Assembly (NCBI RefSeq): GCF_000725545.1
Contig: NZ_JNZP01000015.1
Location: forward strand, 395,712 to 459,711
Direction of reading: 5' to 3'
Origin: Streptomyces exfoliatus
GTDB lineage: Bacteria > Actinomycetota > Actinomycetes > Streptomycetales > Streptomycetaceae
DNA length: 64,000 nt
Shown piece after piece: positions 16,352 to 26,409 of this stretch; positions within the stretch are counted from its first letter, which is position 1; the number at the start of each line of letters is the position of its first letter. Position numbers and translations under genes: made by a program. Below the pieces are notes generated by a model. The model searched no databases and was not told the origin of the DNA. It was given only the letters and a program-made list of their open reading frames with translations.

Positions 16352-18870
16352 TGGCCTCCCTGACGTACGAGCTGACGCTCGCCGGTCTCGCGGTCGGCAG
16401 CGCGGCCGCGCTCACCGGGATCGGCCTCGTCGTCACCCACCGGGCGACCGGCGTGCTGAACCTGGCGCACGGCGCGGTGGCCATGATCTGCGCGTACGTA
16501 CTGCGCCAGCTGGTCGTCGGCTGGCACTGGCCGCTGCCCGTGGGCGCCCTCGCCACCCTCCTGGTCGTCGCCCCCGGCGTCGGGCTCGTCCTGGACCGCG
16601 CGGTGTTCCGGCCCCTCGCGCGGCGCGGGGCGAACCCGGCGCGGACGCTGGTGGCCTCGATCGGCGTCTTCGTCCTGCTCGTGGGCGCGGCGGTGCTCGT
16701 GTGGGGCCCGGGGGCACGGGACGACGCTCCGGTGCTCCTCGGCGACGACCCCTGGGCGCAGCTCGGGGCGGTGGTCGCGCTCGCCTGTCTGGTGGGCGCG
16801 GTGACCCGGTGGACGCGGTTCGGCCGGGAGCTGCGGGCCGTGATCGACAACCGGCCGCTCGCGGTGCTGTCCGGGATCGACGCGGACCGGGTGGCGGCGG
16901 CCGGCTGGGCGTTCGGCTCGTTCACGGCCGGGCTCACCGGGGTGCTGCTCGCCCCGTACGTGAGGCTCGACCCGTACGGGATGCCGCTGCTCGTCGTCGA
17001 AGTGATCGCGGTCGCGGTCATCGCCCGGATGCGGTCGCTGCCGGTCGCGGTGGCCGCGGCGCTCGCGATCGGCGTGGCGCAGGCCCAGCTGACCCGGCTG
17101 CACCCGGAGGGCTGGGCGGGGCCGCTGCTCCAGGCCGTCGGGGCGAACCTGTTCGTGGTGGCGCTCCTGGTGGCGGCGCTCGTCCTGCCGGGGATCGGCG
17201 GCAAGGGCCGGGACGCGCTGCCGCCGCCGGTGCGCTCCGGCCGGGTTCCGGGGGGCGTGTGGCTCGTCGTGGGCGTGCTGCTGCTCCTCCCGCTCGGCTT
17301 CGCCGGCTCGGACCTGCACACGGCGGTCCAGGTCCCGGCGCTCGCGGTGATCCTCCTGTCCCTCGTCGTGGTGGCGGGACGGGGAGGCCAGATCGCCCTG
17401 GGGCAGGCGGCGTACGCGGGTCTGGGCGCCCTCTTCACGGCCCTCCTGACGTCCCGCGGGGTGCCGGGCCTCGTGGCGCTCGGGCTCGCGGTGCCGCTGG
17501 TGGCCGCGGTGGGCCTGCTGACGGGCCGGCCCGCCATCCGCAGGCACGGCCTGGCGCTCGCGCTCGTGACCCTCGCGACGGGGGTGGCGGTGAGCCGCTT
17601 CGTCCTCACCCAGCCGTACGCGACGGCCGGCCTGTCCCTCGGCCGCCCGGCGGGCTTCTCCGACGACCGCGCCTTCTACGCCCTCGAACTCCTCGTCCTG
17701 GCGGGCTGCCTGGCCCTGGTGGCGGCGTTGCGCCGGGGCCGTACGGGCAGGGCGCTCGCCGCCCTGCGCGACCACGAGCCGGGTGCGGAGGCCTCGGGCG
17801 TCCCGGTCCCCCGCCTGAAGCTCCTGGCGTTCGTCCTGGGCGCGGCCCTGGCGGCCCTCGGCGGCGGCCTCCTCGGCATGGGCCTGCGCGCCTTCGAGCC
17901 GGAGGCGTACGACCCGGTGCGGGGTCTGCTGTGGTTCGCCGCGGTCCTGGTCCTGGGCGCCGACAGCCTGCTGACCCCGCTGGCGGCGGCGACCCTCCTG
18001 GTCACCCTGGACGCGGGCCCGCACACGGGCGCGGCAGCCCTCCTCCTGGGCCTCCTGGCGGCACTGACGGGCCGGATCCCGCCGCTGATGAATCTGCTCC
18101 CCCGGAAGGTCCCCTCACGGAAAGCCGCCGACGGCGAGGCACCCCCCACGGGAAGACCCGCGCCTCTGTCGATGAGCAGTACAGGTGGTACCGGGGTCCC
18201 CACCCGCGCCGCACCGGCCCCCACACGGCTCCACGCCCACCACCTCACCGTCACCTACCCCGGAGGGATCAGCGCCCTGAGCGACGTCACCCTCCGCCTC
18301 GCCCCCTCCCACGTCACCGCCCTCGTCGGTCCCAACGGCGCGGGCAAGTCCACCCTGTTCGACTGCCTCGCCGGAACCCTCCGTCCCCACCACGGCCGGG
18401 TCTCCCTCGACGGCACCGACATCACCTCCCGCTCCGCCCACGCCCGCACCCGGCTCGGCATCGCCCGTACGTTCCAGCGGCTCGCCGTCTTCCCCTCGCT
18501 CACCGTCGAGGAGAACGTCCGCCTGGGCCAGGAGCAGGGCAGGATCCGCACAGACCCCGCCGCCGTCGAGCGGAGCCTCCGGCTGCTCGGGCTCGCCGGA
18601 CCCCTACGGCACGAGCCGGCGGCGGACCTGCCCACCGGGGTCCTGCGCCGGGTCGAACTGGCGCGCGCGCTCGCCGGGCAGCCGCACACCCTGCTCCTCG
18701 ACGAGCCCGCCGCCGGTCTCGACACCGCCGAGACCGCCGCGCTCGCCCGGATCCTGGCCGCGCTGGCCGCCGACGGCCTGACGGTCCTGGTCGTCGAGCA
18801 CGACCTGGACCTGGTCGCCGGGATCGCCCACACGGTGCACACCATGGAAGGCGGCCGGATCCTGTCATGA
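16351..18870 (+). CDS. LivH-LivM-LivG fusion: branched-chain-type ABC importer permeases plus ATPase
   Basis: About 839 residues carrying what are normally three proteins. A LivH-like permease is at about 1-285 (GVLNLAHGAVAMI) and a LivM-like permease at about 305-585 (GQIALGQAAYAGLGAL). After a Pro/Ser linker comes a LivG-like ATPase at about 620-839 (Walker A GPNGAGKST, Walker B TLLLDEPAAGLD, switch His in VVEHDLDLV). The ABC signature is degenerate: LPTGVLRRVELARAL replaces LSGGQ. The ATG at 16351 overlaps the preceding stop; a GTG at 16339 is the alternative start. It works with LivF downstream and the divergent binding protein. Confidence 0.9.
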   Translation: MASLTYELTLAGLAVGSAAALTGIGLVVTHRATGVLNLAHGAVAMICAYVLRQLVVGWHWPLPVGALATLLVVAPGVGLVLDRAVFRPLARRGANPARTLVASIGVFVLLVGAAVLVWGPGARDDAPVLLGDDPWAQLGAVVALACLVGAVTRWTRFGRELRAVIDNRPLAVLSGIDADRVAAAGWAFGSFTAGLTGVLLAPYVRLDPYGMPLLVVEVIAVAVIARMRSLPVAVAAALAIGVAQAQLTRLHPEGWAGPLLQAVGANLFVVALLVAALVLPGIGGKGRDALPPPVRSGRVPGGVWLVVGVLLLLPLGFAGSDLHTAVQVPALAVILLSLVVVAGRGGQIALGQAAYAGLGALFTALLTSRGVPGLVALGLAVPLVAAVGLLTGRPAIRRHGLALALVTLATGVAVSRFVLTQPYATAGLSLGRPAGFSDDRAFYALELLVLAGCLALVAALRRGRTGRALAALRDHEPGAEASGVPVPRLKLLAFVLGAALAALGGGLLGMGLRAFEPEAYDPVRGLLWFAAVLVLGADSLLTPLAAATLLVTLDAGPHTGAAALLLGLLAALTGRIPPLMNLLPRKVPSRKAADGEAPPTGRPAPLSMSSTGGTGVPTRAAPAPTRLHAHHLTVTYPGGISALSDVTLRLAPSHVTALVGPNGAGKSTLFDCLAGTLRPHHGRVSLDGTDITSRSAHARTRLGIARTFQRLAVFPSLTVEENVRLGQEQGRIRTDPAAVERSLRLLGLAGPLRHEPAADLPTGVLRRVELARALAGQPHTLLLDEPAAGLDTAETAALARILAALAADGLTVLVVEHDLDLVAGIAHTVHTMEGGRILS

Positions 18871-19511
18871 CCCTCGCCATGGCCCTGCGCGGCGCACGGG
18901 TCCGCTACGGCCCGCTGGAGGCCCTGCACGGCCTGGACCTGCCCGTGCCGGCCGGTACGGTCACCGTGCTCCTGGGCCGGAACGGCTCGGGGCGTACCAC
19001 GGCCCTGCGCGCCCTCGCGGGCACGGTGCGCCTCTCCGCGGGCCGGGTCCTGTGGCGCGGCGCCGACGTGACGCGGCTGCGGGCCCACGAGCGGGCGCGC
19101 GGGGGGCTGTGCTTCGTACCCGATCTGGAGGCGGTGTACGCGGGCCTCACGGTCGCCGAGAACCTCGCGCTCTCCGTGCCCGGGGCCGCTCCCCCGTATC
19201 CGGAACTCGTCCCCCTGCTGTCCCGGACCGCCGGAACCCTCTCCGGTGGGGAGCGCCGCATGCTGGCGCTCTCGCGCGCCCTCCTGGCGGCCCACGCACG
19301 CGTGGTCCTCGTCGACGAGCCGTCGCTCGGTCTGGCCCCACCGGTCGCGGCCCGGACCTACCGGCGCCTGGCGGCGCTCGCCGTGGAGGGCGGGGCCGCG
19401 GTGGTGCTCGCGGAGCAGCGCGTACCGGACGGGCTGCCGTCCGGCTCGCTGGTGCACGAGCTGCGGCGCGGCTCCCTCGCGTTCAGCGGGGAACCGGCCG
19501 AGCTCATGTGA
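18867..19511 (+). CDS. LivF-type ABC transporter ATP-binding protein
   Basis: 214 residues, a little shorter than the usual 235. Walker A is GRNGSGRTT, with Arg where Lys is normal (G-x-x-G-x-G-R-T). The signature LSGGERRMLALSRALL and Walker B VVLVDEPSLGLAP are intact. It overlaps the fusion gene by ATGA at 18867-18870. Because this subunit has a good signature but an altered P-loop, and the fused LivG has a good P-loop but a poor signature, the heterodimer probably has one competent ATP site (inference). It converges on the Rpf gene with only 6 bp between them. Confidence 0.9.
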   Translation: MTLAMALRGARVRYGPLEALHGLDLPVPAGTVTVLLGRNGSGRTTALRALAGTVRLSAGRVLWRGADVTRLRAHERARGGLCFVPDLEAVYAGLTVAENLALSVPGAAPPYPELVPLLSRTAGTLSGGERRMLALSRALLAAHARVVLVDEPSLGLAPPVAARTYRRLAALAVEGGAAVVLAEQRVPDGLPSGSLVHELRRGSLAFSGEPAELM

Positions 19512-19517
19512 CGCGGA

Positions 19518-20171
<654 letters not shown>

Positions 20172-20379
20172 CTAGGCAGCCCGCCGGCACCCCCGGCCCG
20201 TGCCGCGCGGAACACTGTCAACACCCCACCCGGTCGGAGTCACGGCGCCCGGCGCACGAGCCGGAGGCAAGTTGCCTCGCTTCCGCGCGTGACCCCGGCC
20301 GAGCCTGACCCGTTGAACTCGGCATGAGACGACCGGGAACGGCCCGGCGTCCCCCCGTACCGAGTCCAGGGAGCCCCCC

Positions 20380-21162
20380 GTGCCGCGCATGCTCGACGTC
20401 AGCGAGGACGTACGCGCCGAGATCGGCGACGAAGAAGCGGACCGGCTGCTCGCCGGCGACAACGCCCCGGGCAGCTACGACTGCACCTCCTGCCGCACGC
20501 CGGGGGACTCCGACCAGGAGCGCACCAGCACGGTGCTGTTCGTCGGCGAGGAGACCGCGGTCCTGGCGTTCGCCCACGCCAGCTGCATTCCGTCGCAGGT
20601 CGTCCGGGTCGCGGAGGAGCAGCTCCAGGGAGCCGTCGCCTCCATCACGGCCACGGACACCGCCGCCGCGCTCACCGCCGCCCACCCCGAGCAGGCCGTG
20701 CTCGGCGTCACGAGCGGTCTCGTCCTGATCGAGGGCGAGCTGCACCCGGCGCTCGTGGTGGAGCCGACCGCCCCCGTGGCCCGCCCGGGTTCGGACGGCC
20801 TCACCGACGAGTTCCTGCCGCTCCTGGCCGACCAGGGCTTCCAGCAGGTCATGGACCTGAACGAGAAGCCGGCGGCGCTGCCGGGCTGGTCGGTCCTGGT
20901 CGCCATGGGCCAGCTGCACTCCGTCCTCCAGCCGGGCCCCGGCGGCGCCGGTCAGGCCGCCTGGTGGCAGGCGCACCAGCCGCTCCAGGTCACCGAGGGC
21001 TGGCGCGCGGCGGCCAACAAGTCGCACACCGTGCTGGTCTTCGCCGCCCCGGTGGGCTCGATCGGCCAGCAGCCGCGCGAGGACCTGCTGCGCGACGCGC
21101 TGGAGAAGGCCGCGGCGAACGGGCGCCTGGTCGCCGCCGCGATGCCGCTGGCCGGTACCTGA
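20380..21162 (+). CDS. Conserved actinobacterial hypothetical protein
   Basis: 260 residues from GTG 20380 with GGGAG upstream; an ATG at 20389 is also possible. The N-terminus has CTSCRTPG and, about 38 residues later, HASC, a spacing that could bind a metal ion. The rest is a soluble alpha/beta protein without a recognised catalytic motif. The gene is highly typical of Streptomyces genomes next to der and rpf, and is separated by a short gap from the small gene downstream. I do not recognise a function. Confidence 0.8.
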   Translation: MPRMLDVSEDVRAEIGDEEADRLLAGDNAPGSYDCTSCRTPGDSDQERTSTVLFVGEETAVLAFAHASCIPSQVVRVAEEQLQGAVASITATDTAAALTAAHPEQAVLGVTSGLVLIEGELHPALVVEPTAPVARPGSDGLTDEFLPLLADQGFQQVMDLNEKPAALPGWSVLVAMGQLHSVLQPGPGGAGQAAWWQAHQPLQVTEGWRAAANKSHTVLVFAAPVGSIGQQPREDLLRDALEKAAANGRLVAAAMPLAGT

Positions 21163-21329
21163 TGGACGACGGCCGACCGGGCATAGGGTGGGCGCGGGTT
21201 TCCGGTGTGCCCGTGGGACCGGCCGGTCCCGGGGGCACCTCGGGGGCTCCGACCGTGCCGCGCCCCCGGCGGGCACCCCATTCGGAGAGCCGCCCGCATC
21301 CGACGGGCGGCGGGGTCGTTGGCACCTAC

Positions 21330-21647
21330 GTGCACGCATACGACCCCTTCCCCCAGCCGTATCCGAGTCAGATCCCTTCGATGCGCCCCGCGCAGGACGT
21401 CACGGCGGGCCCTTCGGCCACGCCGATCTACGACGCCCTGTTCTCGGAGTACCGCAGGTCGTTCCGCACGCTGCCGGGTGACCGCAGCGGCGAGGAGGGG
21501 TTGATCTTCCGGGCCTTCGGTACGGCGGTGAGCACGGGCGTCCACGGACACGCGCAGCGGTACGCGGCGGCGTATCCCCCGGCGTGGACGGCGCAGCAGC
21601 CGCAGGCGCAGGCGGCGCTGCCGCCAGGACCTCGCAGGGGCCTCTAG
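21330..21647 (+). CDS. Conserved small hypothetical protein
   Basis: 105 residues from GTG 21330. The conserved part is HAYDPFPQPYPSQIPS and then TPIYDALFSEYRRSFRTLPG; the end is Ala/Gln/Pro-rich and probably disordered. It has no signal peptide or membrane segment. The longer frame opening at 20964 overlaps the preceding gene and is unlikely. It is followed directly by a strong terminator. Function unknown; I recall similar proteins throughout Streptomyces at this place. Confidence 0.65.
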   Translation: MHAYDPFPQPYPSQIPSMRPAQDVTAGPSATPIYDALFSEYRRSFRTLPGDRSGEEGLIFRAFGTAVSTGVHGHAQRYAAAYPPAWTAQQPQAQAALPPGPRRGL

Positions 21648-21665
21648 GCACCACCACCGGGGGAT

Positions 21666-21708
21666 ACGGCTGAGGGCCGGGGCGATGATCGCCCCGGCCC
21701 TCAGCCGT
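21666..21708. terminator. Bidirectional 20-bp hairpin terminator
   Basis: A perfect 20-bp stem (21666-21685 with 21689-21708) and a 3-nt loop, between the small plus-strand gene and der on minus. It is positioned to end transcription from both sides. Confidence 0.88.
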
Positions 21709-21728
21709 GTCCCGCCTCGCAGGCGGTG

Positions 21729-23177
21729 TTACTTCTTGCGGCCGCGCTTCTCGCGGACCCGGACCGAGATGTGGATCGGGGTGCCCTCGAAACCGAACTC
21801 CTCACGGAGACGGCGCTCGATGAAGCGGCGGTAGCCGGCCTCCAGGAAGCCGGAGGCGAAGAGCACGAACCGGGGCGGCTTGGTGCCCGCCTGCGTGCCG
21901 AAGAGGATGCGGGGCTGCTTGCCGCCGCGGATCGGGTGCGGGTGGGCCGCGACGATCTCGCCGAGGAAGGCGTTGAGCCGGCCGGTGGGGACGCGGGTCT
22001 CCCAGCCGGCGAGGGCGGTCTCGATGGCCGGGACCAGCTTCTCCATGTGGCGGCCGGTCTTCGCGGAGACGTTGACCCGGGGCGCCCAGGCGACCTGCTG
22101 CATCTCGGTCTCGATCTCGCGCTCGAGGTAGTAGCGGCGCTCCTCGTCGAGCTCGTCCCACTTGTTGTAGGCGATGACGATGGCGCGGCCCGACTCGACC
22201 GCCATCGTGATGATGCGCTGGTCCTGGACCGAGATGTTGTCGGTGGTGTCGATGAGGATGACGGCCACCTCCGCCTTCTCGACGGCGGCGGCCGTCCGCA
22301 GGGAGGCGTAGTAGTCCGCGCCCTCCTGGAGGTGGACCTTCTTGCGGATGCCGGCGGTGTCGACGAACTTCCACGTCACGCCGCCGAGCTCGATCAGCTC
22401 GTCGACCGGGTCACGGGTGGTGCCCGCGAGCTCGTTGACGACGACGCGGTCCTCGTTCGCCACCTTGTTGAGGAGCGAGGACTTGCCGACGTTCGGGCGG
22501 CCGATGAGGGCGATGCGGCGCGGGCCGCCGACGGCGTTGCCGAAGCGCTGCTCGGGAGCCTCGGGCAGCTTCCTCAGGACCTCGTCGAGGAGGTCGCCGG
22601 TGCCGCGGCCGTGCAGCGAGGAGACGGGGAAGGGCTCGCCGAGGCCGAGGGACCAGAGCATGGCCGCGTCGGCCTCGCCGGACTGGCCGTCGACCTTGTT
22701 CGCGGCGAGGACGACCGGCTTCCCCGCGCGGCGGAGCAGCTTGACGACGGCCTCGTCGGTGTCGGTGGCGCCGACGGTGGCGTCCACGACGAAGAGGCAG
22801 GCGTCGGCCGCCTCGATGGCGTACTCGGCCTGGGCGGCGACGGAGGCGTCGATGCCGAGGACGTCCTGCTCCCAGCCGCCGGTGTCGACGACCTTGAAGC
22901 GGCGCCCGGCCCATTCGGCCTCGTAGGTGACGCGGTCGCGGGTGACGCCCGGCTTGTCCTCGACGACGGCCTCGCGGCGGCCGATGATGCGGTTCACCAG
23001 GGTCGACTTGCCGACGTTCGGGCGGCCGACGACGGCGAGGACGGGGAGGGGGCCGTGGCCGGCCTCCTCGATCGCGCCCTCGACCTCCTCGACGTCGAAG
23101 CCCTCTTCCGAAGCGAGCTCCATGAACTCCGCGTACTCGGCGTCGCCAAGTGCTCCGTGGTCGTGCTGGTCGTTCAT
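21729..23177 (-). CDS. der: Ribosome biogenesis GTPase Der
   Basis: 482 residues with two tandem GTPase domains: GRPNVGKS at about 51-58 with NKVD near 160, and GRPNVGKS at about 226-233 with NKWD further on. A KH-like RNA-binding domain follows, and a basic tail (KRGRKK) ends the protein. Der assembles the 50S subunit. The acidic N-terminal extension of about 45 residues is normal for actinobacteria. AAGGAA precedes the ATG. It lies downstream of plsC and cmk in the same direction, which is a conserved order. Confidence 0.97.
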   Translation of the reverse strand: MNDQHDHGALGDAEYAEFMELASEEGFDVEEVEGAIEEAGHGPLPVLAVVGRPNVGKSTLVNRIIGRREAVVEDKPGVTRDRVTYEAEWAGRRFKVVDTGGWEQDVLGIDASVAAQAEYAIEAADACLFVVDATVGATDTDEAVVKLLRRAGKPVVLAANKVDGQSGEADAAMLWSLGLGEPFPVSSLHGRGTGDLLDEVLRKLPEAPEQRFGNAVGGPRRIALIGRPNVGKSSLLNKVANEDRVVVNELAGTTRDPVDELIELGGVTWKFVDTAGIRKKVHLQEGADYYASLRTAAAVEKAEVAVILIDTTDNISVQDQRIITMAVESGRAIVIAYNKWDELDEERRYYLEREIETEMQQVAWAPRVNVSAKTGRHMEKLVPAIETALAGWETRVPTGRLNAFLGEIVAAHPHPIRGGKQPRILFGTQAGTKPPRFVLFASGFLEAGYRRFIERRLREEFGFEGTPIHISVRVREKRGRKK

Positions 23178-23247
23178 GAAGTCCGTTCCTTGATCATTCG
23201 TGGTCGGTGGGTCCCCGGGCCGCGGGGCCCACTACTCAAAGTCTCGC

Positions 23248-23892
23248 TCAGCGCCCGGTGAGGCGCCTGGCGTTTTCCAGGTGGTCGGTGAGCTTCCCCT
23301 GGATTCGTACGGTGGCCTCGTCGAGGGCCTTGCGGGTGCGGCGGCCCGATCCGTCCCCCGCCTCGAAGGCGTCACCGAAGACGACGTCGACGCGGCCCCT
23401 CAGCGGAGGCGCCGCCTTGACCAACCGTCCCCGGCGCTCGGTGCTTCCCAAAACGGCCACCGGAACGATCGGGGCACCGCTGCGGACGGCGAAGTAGGCG
23501 AGGCCGGCCCGCAGCGAGGCGAAGTCGCCCTCGCCCCGGGTGCCCTCGGGGAAGATCCCGAGGACACCGCCCTGCTGCAGGACGCCCAAAGCGTTGCCTA
23601 TCGCGTTCCGGTCGGTGCTCTCGCGGTCCACCTTGACCTGCCCGATGCCCTCCAGGAAGGGCCCGAGGGGCCCGACGAAGGCTTCCTTCTTGACGAGGAA
23701 GTGCACGGGCCGGGGTGCGGTGCCCATGACCATGGGGCCGTCGATGTTGTGCGCGTGGTTGACGGCGAGGATGACGGGGCCGGCGGCCGGGACCCGCCAG
23801 GCACCGAGGACGCGCGGCTTCCAGAAGCCGTACATGAGCCCGATGCCGATGCGTCGGCCGACGGCGGCGCCCTTCGCGGAGGGCACGGTCAC
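23248..23892 (-). CDS. plsC: 1-acyl-sn-glycerol-3-phosphate acyltransferase
   Basis: 214 residues from GTG 23892. The longer frame to 24039 would run into cmk and lacks family-like residues. The acyltransferase motifs are clear: NHAHNIDG (H-x4-D catalytic pair) and FPEGTRG, followed by PIVPVAV. It acylates lysophosphatidic acid in phospholipid synthesis at the inner membrane face. It sits between der and cmk, an arrangement common in actinobacteria. Confidence 0.92.
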   Translation of the reverse strand: MTVPSAKGAAVGRRIGIGLMYGFWKPRVLGAWRVPAAGPVILAVNHAHNIDGPMVMGTAPRPVHFLVKKEAFVGPLGPFLEGIGQVKVDRESTDRNAIGNALGVLQQGGVLGIFPEGTRGEGDFASLRAGLAYFAVRSGAPIVPVAVLGSTERRGRLVKAAPPLRGRVDVVFGDAFEAGDGSGRRTRKALDEATVRIQGKLTDHLENARRLTGR

Positions 23893-23972
23893 TTGACTGC
23901 CGCCCTTTTCTCTGTGCTTGTGGTCGCGCTCCGCCTCGACTCCGCTACGGCCGAGTCCCCCGAGCTCGTTCC

Positions 23973-24668
23973 TCACTCGAGACCCTCGGCCTGCGCTGCG
24001 TCTCGGCTGCGCCGCTCGTCGACGAGGGTGACGACGCACTCGATGACCTGGTCCAGGGTGAGGTCGGTGGTGTCGACCTCGACGGCGTCGTCGGCCTTCG
24101 CGAGCGGGGAGGTCTTGCGGCTGGAGTCGGCCGCGTCCCGCTTGATCAGGGCTTCCTTCGTCGCGTGCACGTCGGCGCCCTTGACCTCGCCGGAGCGGCG
24201 GGCGGCACGGGCCTCGGGCGAGGCGGTGAGGAAGATCTTCAGGTCGGCGTCGGGCAGGACGGTGGTGCCGATGTCCCGGCCCTCGACGACGATGCCCTGC
24301 TCGGCGCCCTTGGCGATGGTCCGCTGGAGCTCGGTGATGAGCGCCCGCACCTCGGGGACGGCGCTGACGGCGCTGACCTTGGAGGTGACCTCTTCGGTGC
24401 GGATGGGGCCCGCGGCGTCGGCGCCGTCGACGGTGATGGTCGGCCGGGCCGGGTCCGTACCGGAGACGATCACCGGCTTGGCGGCGGCGTTGGCCACGGC
24501 TTCGGCGTCACTCACGTCGACACCGTTGCTGATCATCCACCAGGTGATCGCCCGGTACTGGGCGCCGGTGTCGAGGTAGCTCAGCCCCAGCTTGGCGGCG
24601 ACCGCCTTGGAGGTGCTGGACTTGCCCGTGCCGGAGGGCCCGTCGATGGCGACGATCACGGATTCCAC
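23973..24668 (-). CDS. cmk: Cytidylate kinase
   Basis: 231 residues from GTG 24668, preceded by GGAAGG. The P-loop is GPSGTGKS at residues 10-17, and the CMP kinase signatures LDTGAQYRAITWW and VVEGRDIGTTVLPDAD are present, the latter two in their usual order. It phosphorylates CMP and dCMP with ATP in the cytoplasm. The frame stays open far upstream, but that extension lies antisense to other sequence and is not coding. It is followed by plsC and der. Confidence 0.96.
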   Translation of the reverse strand: MESVIVAIDGPSGTGKSSTSKAVAAKLGLSYLDTGAQYRAITWWMISNGVDVSDAEAVANAAAKPVIVSGTDPARPTITVDGADAAGPIRTEEVTSKVSAVSAVPEVRALITELQRTIAKGAEQGIVVEGRDIGTTVLPDADLKIFLTASPEARAARRSGEVKGADVHATKEALIKRDAADSSRKTSPLAKADDAVEVDTTDLTLDQVIECVVTLVDERRSRDAAQAEGLE

Positions 24669-24810
24669 GGTGGGAACACCTTCCTGGGGTGAGTGGCGGG
24701 ACCCGGCGGAGATGCAAGGGACCTCCACAAGGTTACCGAGTCCACGCACCCGTTCGGCCCAGCCGGTCCCCGACCCCGTCGGACCGGGCCCGGAGGCCCG
24801 CCCCGACCAC

Positions 24811-24845
24811 GCCGGCCGGGTCCGCGGCCGCGGACCCGCGCCGGC
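24811..24845 (-). terminator. Hairpin terminator after prephenate dehydrogenase
   Basis: A 22-bp perfect GC palindrome (24817-24838) flanked by GCCGGC arms (24811-24816 and 24840-24845). It lies 9-43 bp past the prephenate dehydrogenase stop, so cmk is probably transcribed separately. Confidence 0.7.
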
Positions 24846-24853
24846 CGTTCCCG

Positions 24854-25942
24854 TCAGCCGGTGCGCAGCGCCCAGCCCCGCTCCTGCAGCGCCTTGCCGA
24901 GGACCGGGGCCGCCGTGGGCTCCACCATCAGCTGGACGAGACCCGCCTGCTGGCCGGTCGCGTGCTCGATGCGGACGTCCTCGATGTTGACCCCCGCGCG
25001 GCCCGCGTCGGCGAAGATCCGGGCCAGCTCGCCCGGCCGGTCGCTGATGAGGACCGCGACGGTCTCGTAGACCGTGGGGGCGGCGCCGTGCTTGCCGGGG
25101 ACGCGGGCGCGGCCGGCGTTGCCGCGGCGCAGGACGTCCTCGACGCCCGAGGCGCCGTCCCTGCGCTTGTCCTCGTCGGCGGACTGCAGCGAGCGCAGGG
25201 AGCGGACGGTCTCGTCGAGGTCGGCGGCGACACCGGAGAGGACATCGGCGACGGGGCCGGGGTTGGCGGAGAGGATCTCGATCCACATGCGCGGGTCGGA
25301 GGCCGCGATCCGGGTGACGTCGCGGATGCCCTGCCCGCAGAGGCGTACGGCGGACTCGTCGGCCTCCTCCAGGCGGGCGGCGACCATCGACGACACGAGC
25401 TGCGGGGTGTGGGAGACGAGGGCGACGGCCCGGTCGTGGGCGTCGGCGTCCATGACGACGGGGACGGCCCGGCACAGGGCGACGAGCTCCAGGGCGAGGT
25501 TGAGGACCTCGGTGTCGGTGTCGCGGGTGGGCGTGAGGACCCAGGGGCGGCCCTCGAAGAGGTCGGCGGTCGCCGCGAGCGGGCCGGAGCGCTCCTTGCC
25601 GGACATGGGGTGCGTACCGATGTACGAGGTGAGGTCGAGGCCGAGGGCCTCCAGCTCCCGCTTGGGGCCGCCCTTGACGCTGGCGACGTCCAGGTAGCCG
25701 CGGGCGAGCCCGGCGGTCATGGCCTCGGCGAGGGTGGCGGCCACGTGTGCCGGCGGCACGGCGACGATCGCGAGGTCGACGGGCCCTTCGGGCGCTTCGT
25801 CGGTGCCTCCGCCGAGCGCGGCGGCCGTGCGGGCCCGCGCCGGGTCGTGGTCGCGCAGATGGACGGTGACGCCCCGGCCCGCGAGGGCGATCGCGGCGGA
25901 GGTGCCGATCAGTCCGGTTCCGATGACGAGCGCTGTTCTCAC
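24854..25942 (-). CDS. tyrA: Prephenate dehydrogenase with C-terminal ACT domain
   Basis: 362 residues. The N-terminal Rossmann loop is VIGTGLIGTSAAIAL, and the family motif THPMSGKERSGP (catalytic His) occurs near residue 110. The C-terminal 75 residues look like an ACT regulatory domain (AVLISDRPGELARIFADAG), suggesting feedback by tyrosine. It oxidatively decarboxylates prephenate to 4-hydroxyphenylpyruvate. The GTG start overlaps the stop of chorismate mutase, so two consecutive steps of tyrosine synthesis are coupled. Confidence 0.95.
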   Translation of the reverse strand: MRTALVIGTGLIGTSAAIALAGRGVTVHLRDHDPARARTAAALGGGTDEAPEGPVDLAIVAVPPAHVAATLAEAMTAGLARGYLDVASVKGGPKRELEALGLDLTSYIGTHPMSGKERSGPLAATADLFEGRPWVLTPTRDTDTEVLNLALELVALCRAVPVVMDADAHDRAVALVSHTPQLVSSMVAARLEEADESAVRLCGQGIRDVTRIAASDPRMWIEILSANPGPVADVLSGVAADLDETVRSLRSLQSADEDKRRDGASGVEDVLRRGNAGRARVPGKHGAAPTVYETVAVLISDRPGELARIFADAGRAGVNIEDVRIEHATGQQAGLVQLMVEPTAAPVLGKALQERGWALRTG

Positions 25943-26301
25943 TGGGCGATGTCCTTGCGCAGGGCGGCCGCGGCGCCGAGGTAGACGTGCGCGATCCGGG
26001 ACTTGGGCAGATCGGTCTCGACGTGGGCGAGGAGCCGGACGACCCTCGGCATCGCGCCTTCGATGTCGAGCTCCTGGGCGCAGATCAGCGGTACGTCGAC
26101 GATGCCGATGCCCCGGGCCGCGGCGGCGGGGAAGTCGCTGTGCAGGTCGGGCGTGGCCGTGAACCAGATGCTGATGAGGTCCTCGGTGGTGAGGTCGTTG
26201 CGCGTGAGGACGGCGGTGAGCAGTTCCTCGACCTGTTCGCGCATGTGTCCGGCCTCGTCCCGCTCCAGCTGGACGGCTCCTCGGACCGCTCGTACCGCCA
26301 C
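25939..26301 (-). CDS. aroH: Chorismate mutase, AroH class
   Basis: 120 residues, the normal length of the monofunctional trimeric AroH fold. It starts MAVRAVRGAVQLERDEAGHM and carries PLICAQELDIEGAMPRVVR, including the active-site Arg and Glu residues of this class. It converts chorismate to prephenate for the dehydrogenase encoded immediately downstream with a four-base overlap. The start is GTG with GGAG upstream. Confidence 0.96.
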   Translation of the reverse strand: MAVRAVRGAVQLERDEAGHMREQVEELLTAVLTRNDLTTEDLISIWFTATPDLHSDFPAAAARGIGIVDVPLICAQELDIEGAMPRVVRLLAHVETDLPKSRIAHVYLGAAAALRKDIAQ

Positions 26302-26366
26302 GTCGTGCTCCTTACCTGCGTCAGTGCTCCGTTCAGCCTAGTCAGCGGCAGGGGCGGCGCGCCCCG

Positions 26367-26397
26367 GCGCCCGCCCTCCGAGACGGGGGGCGGGCGC
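26367..26397 (-). terminator. Hairpin terminator after YidB-like gene
   Basis: A 10-bp stem, GCGCCCGCCC (26367-26376) with GGGCGGGCGC (26388-26397), begins 13 bp past the YidB-like stop on the minus strand. Confidence 0.65.
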
Positions 26398-26409
26398 GCG
26401 GGGCGGGCT

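Noticed and set aside
16332-19511. 1059-residue plus-strand frame over the Liv locus
   Set aside because: Mostly a shadow frame of Arg/Gly/Pro-rich composition; only its last part is real (LivF from 18867). The fusion gene in another frame explains the rest.
23973-25475. 500-residue minus-strand cmk frame
   Set aside because: The upstream part overlaps prephenate dehydrogenase; cmk starts at GTG 24668.
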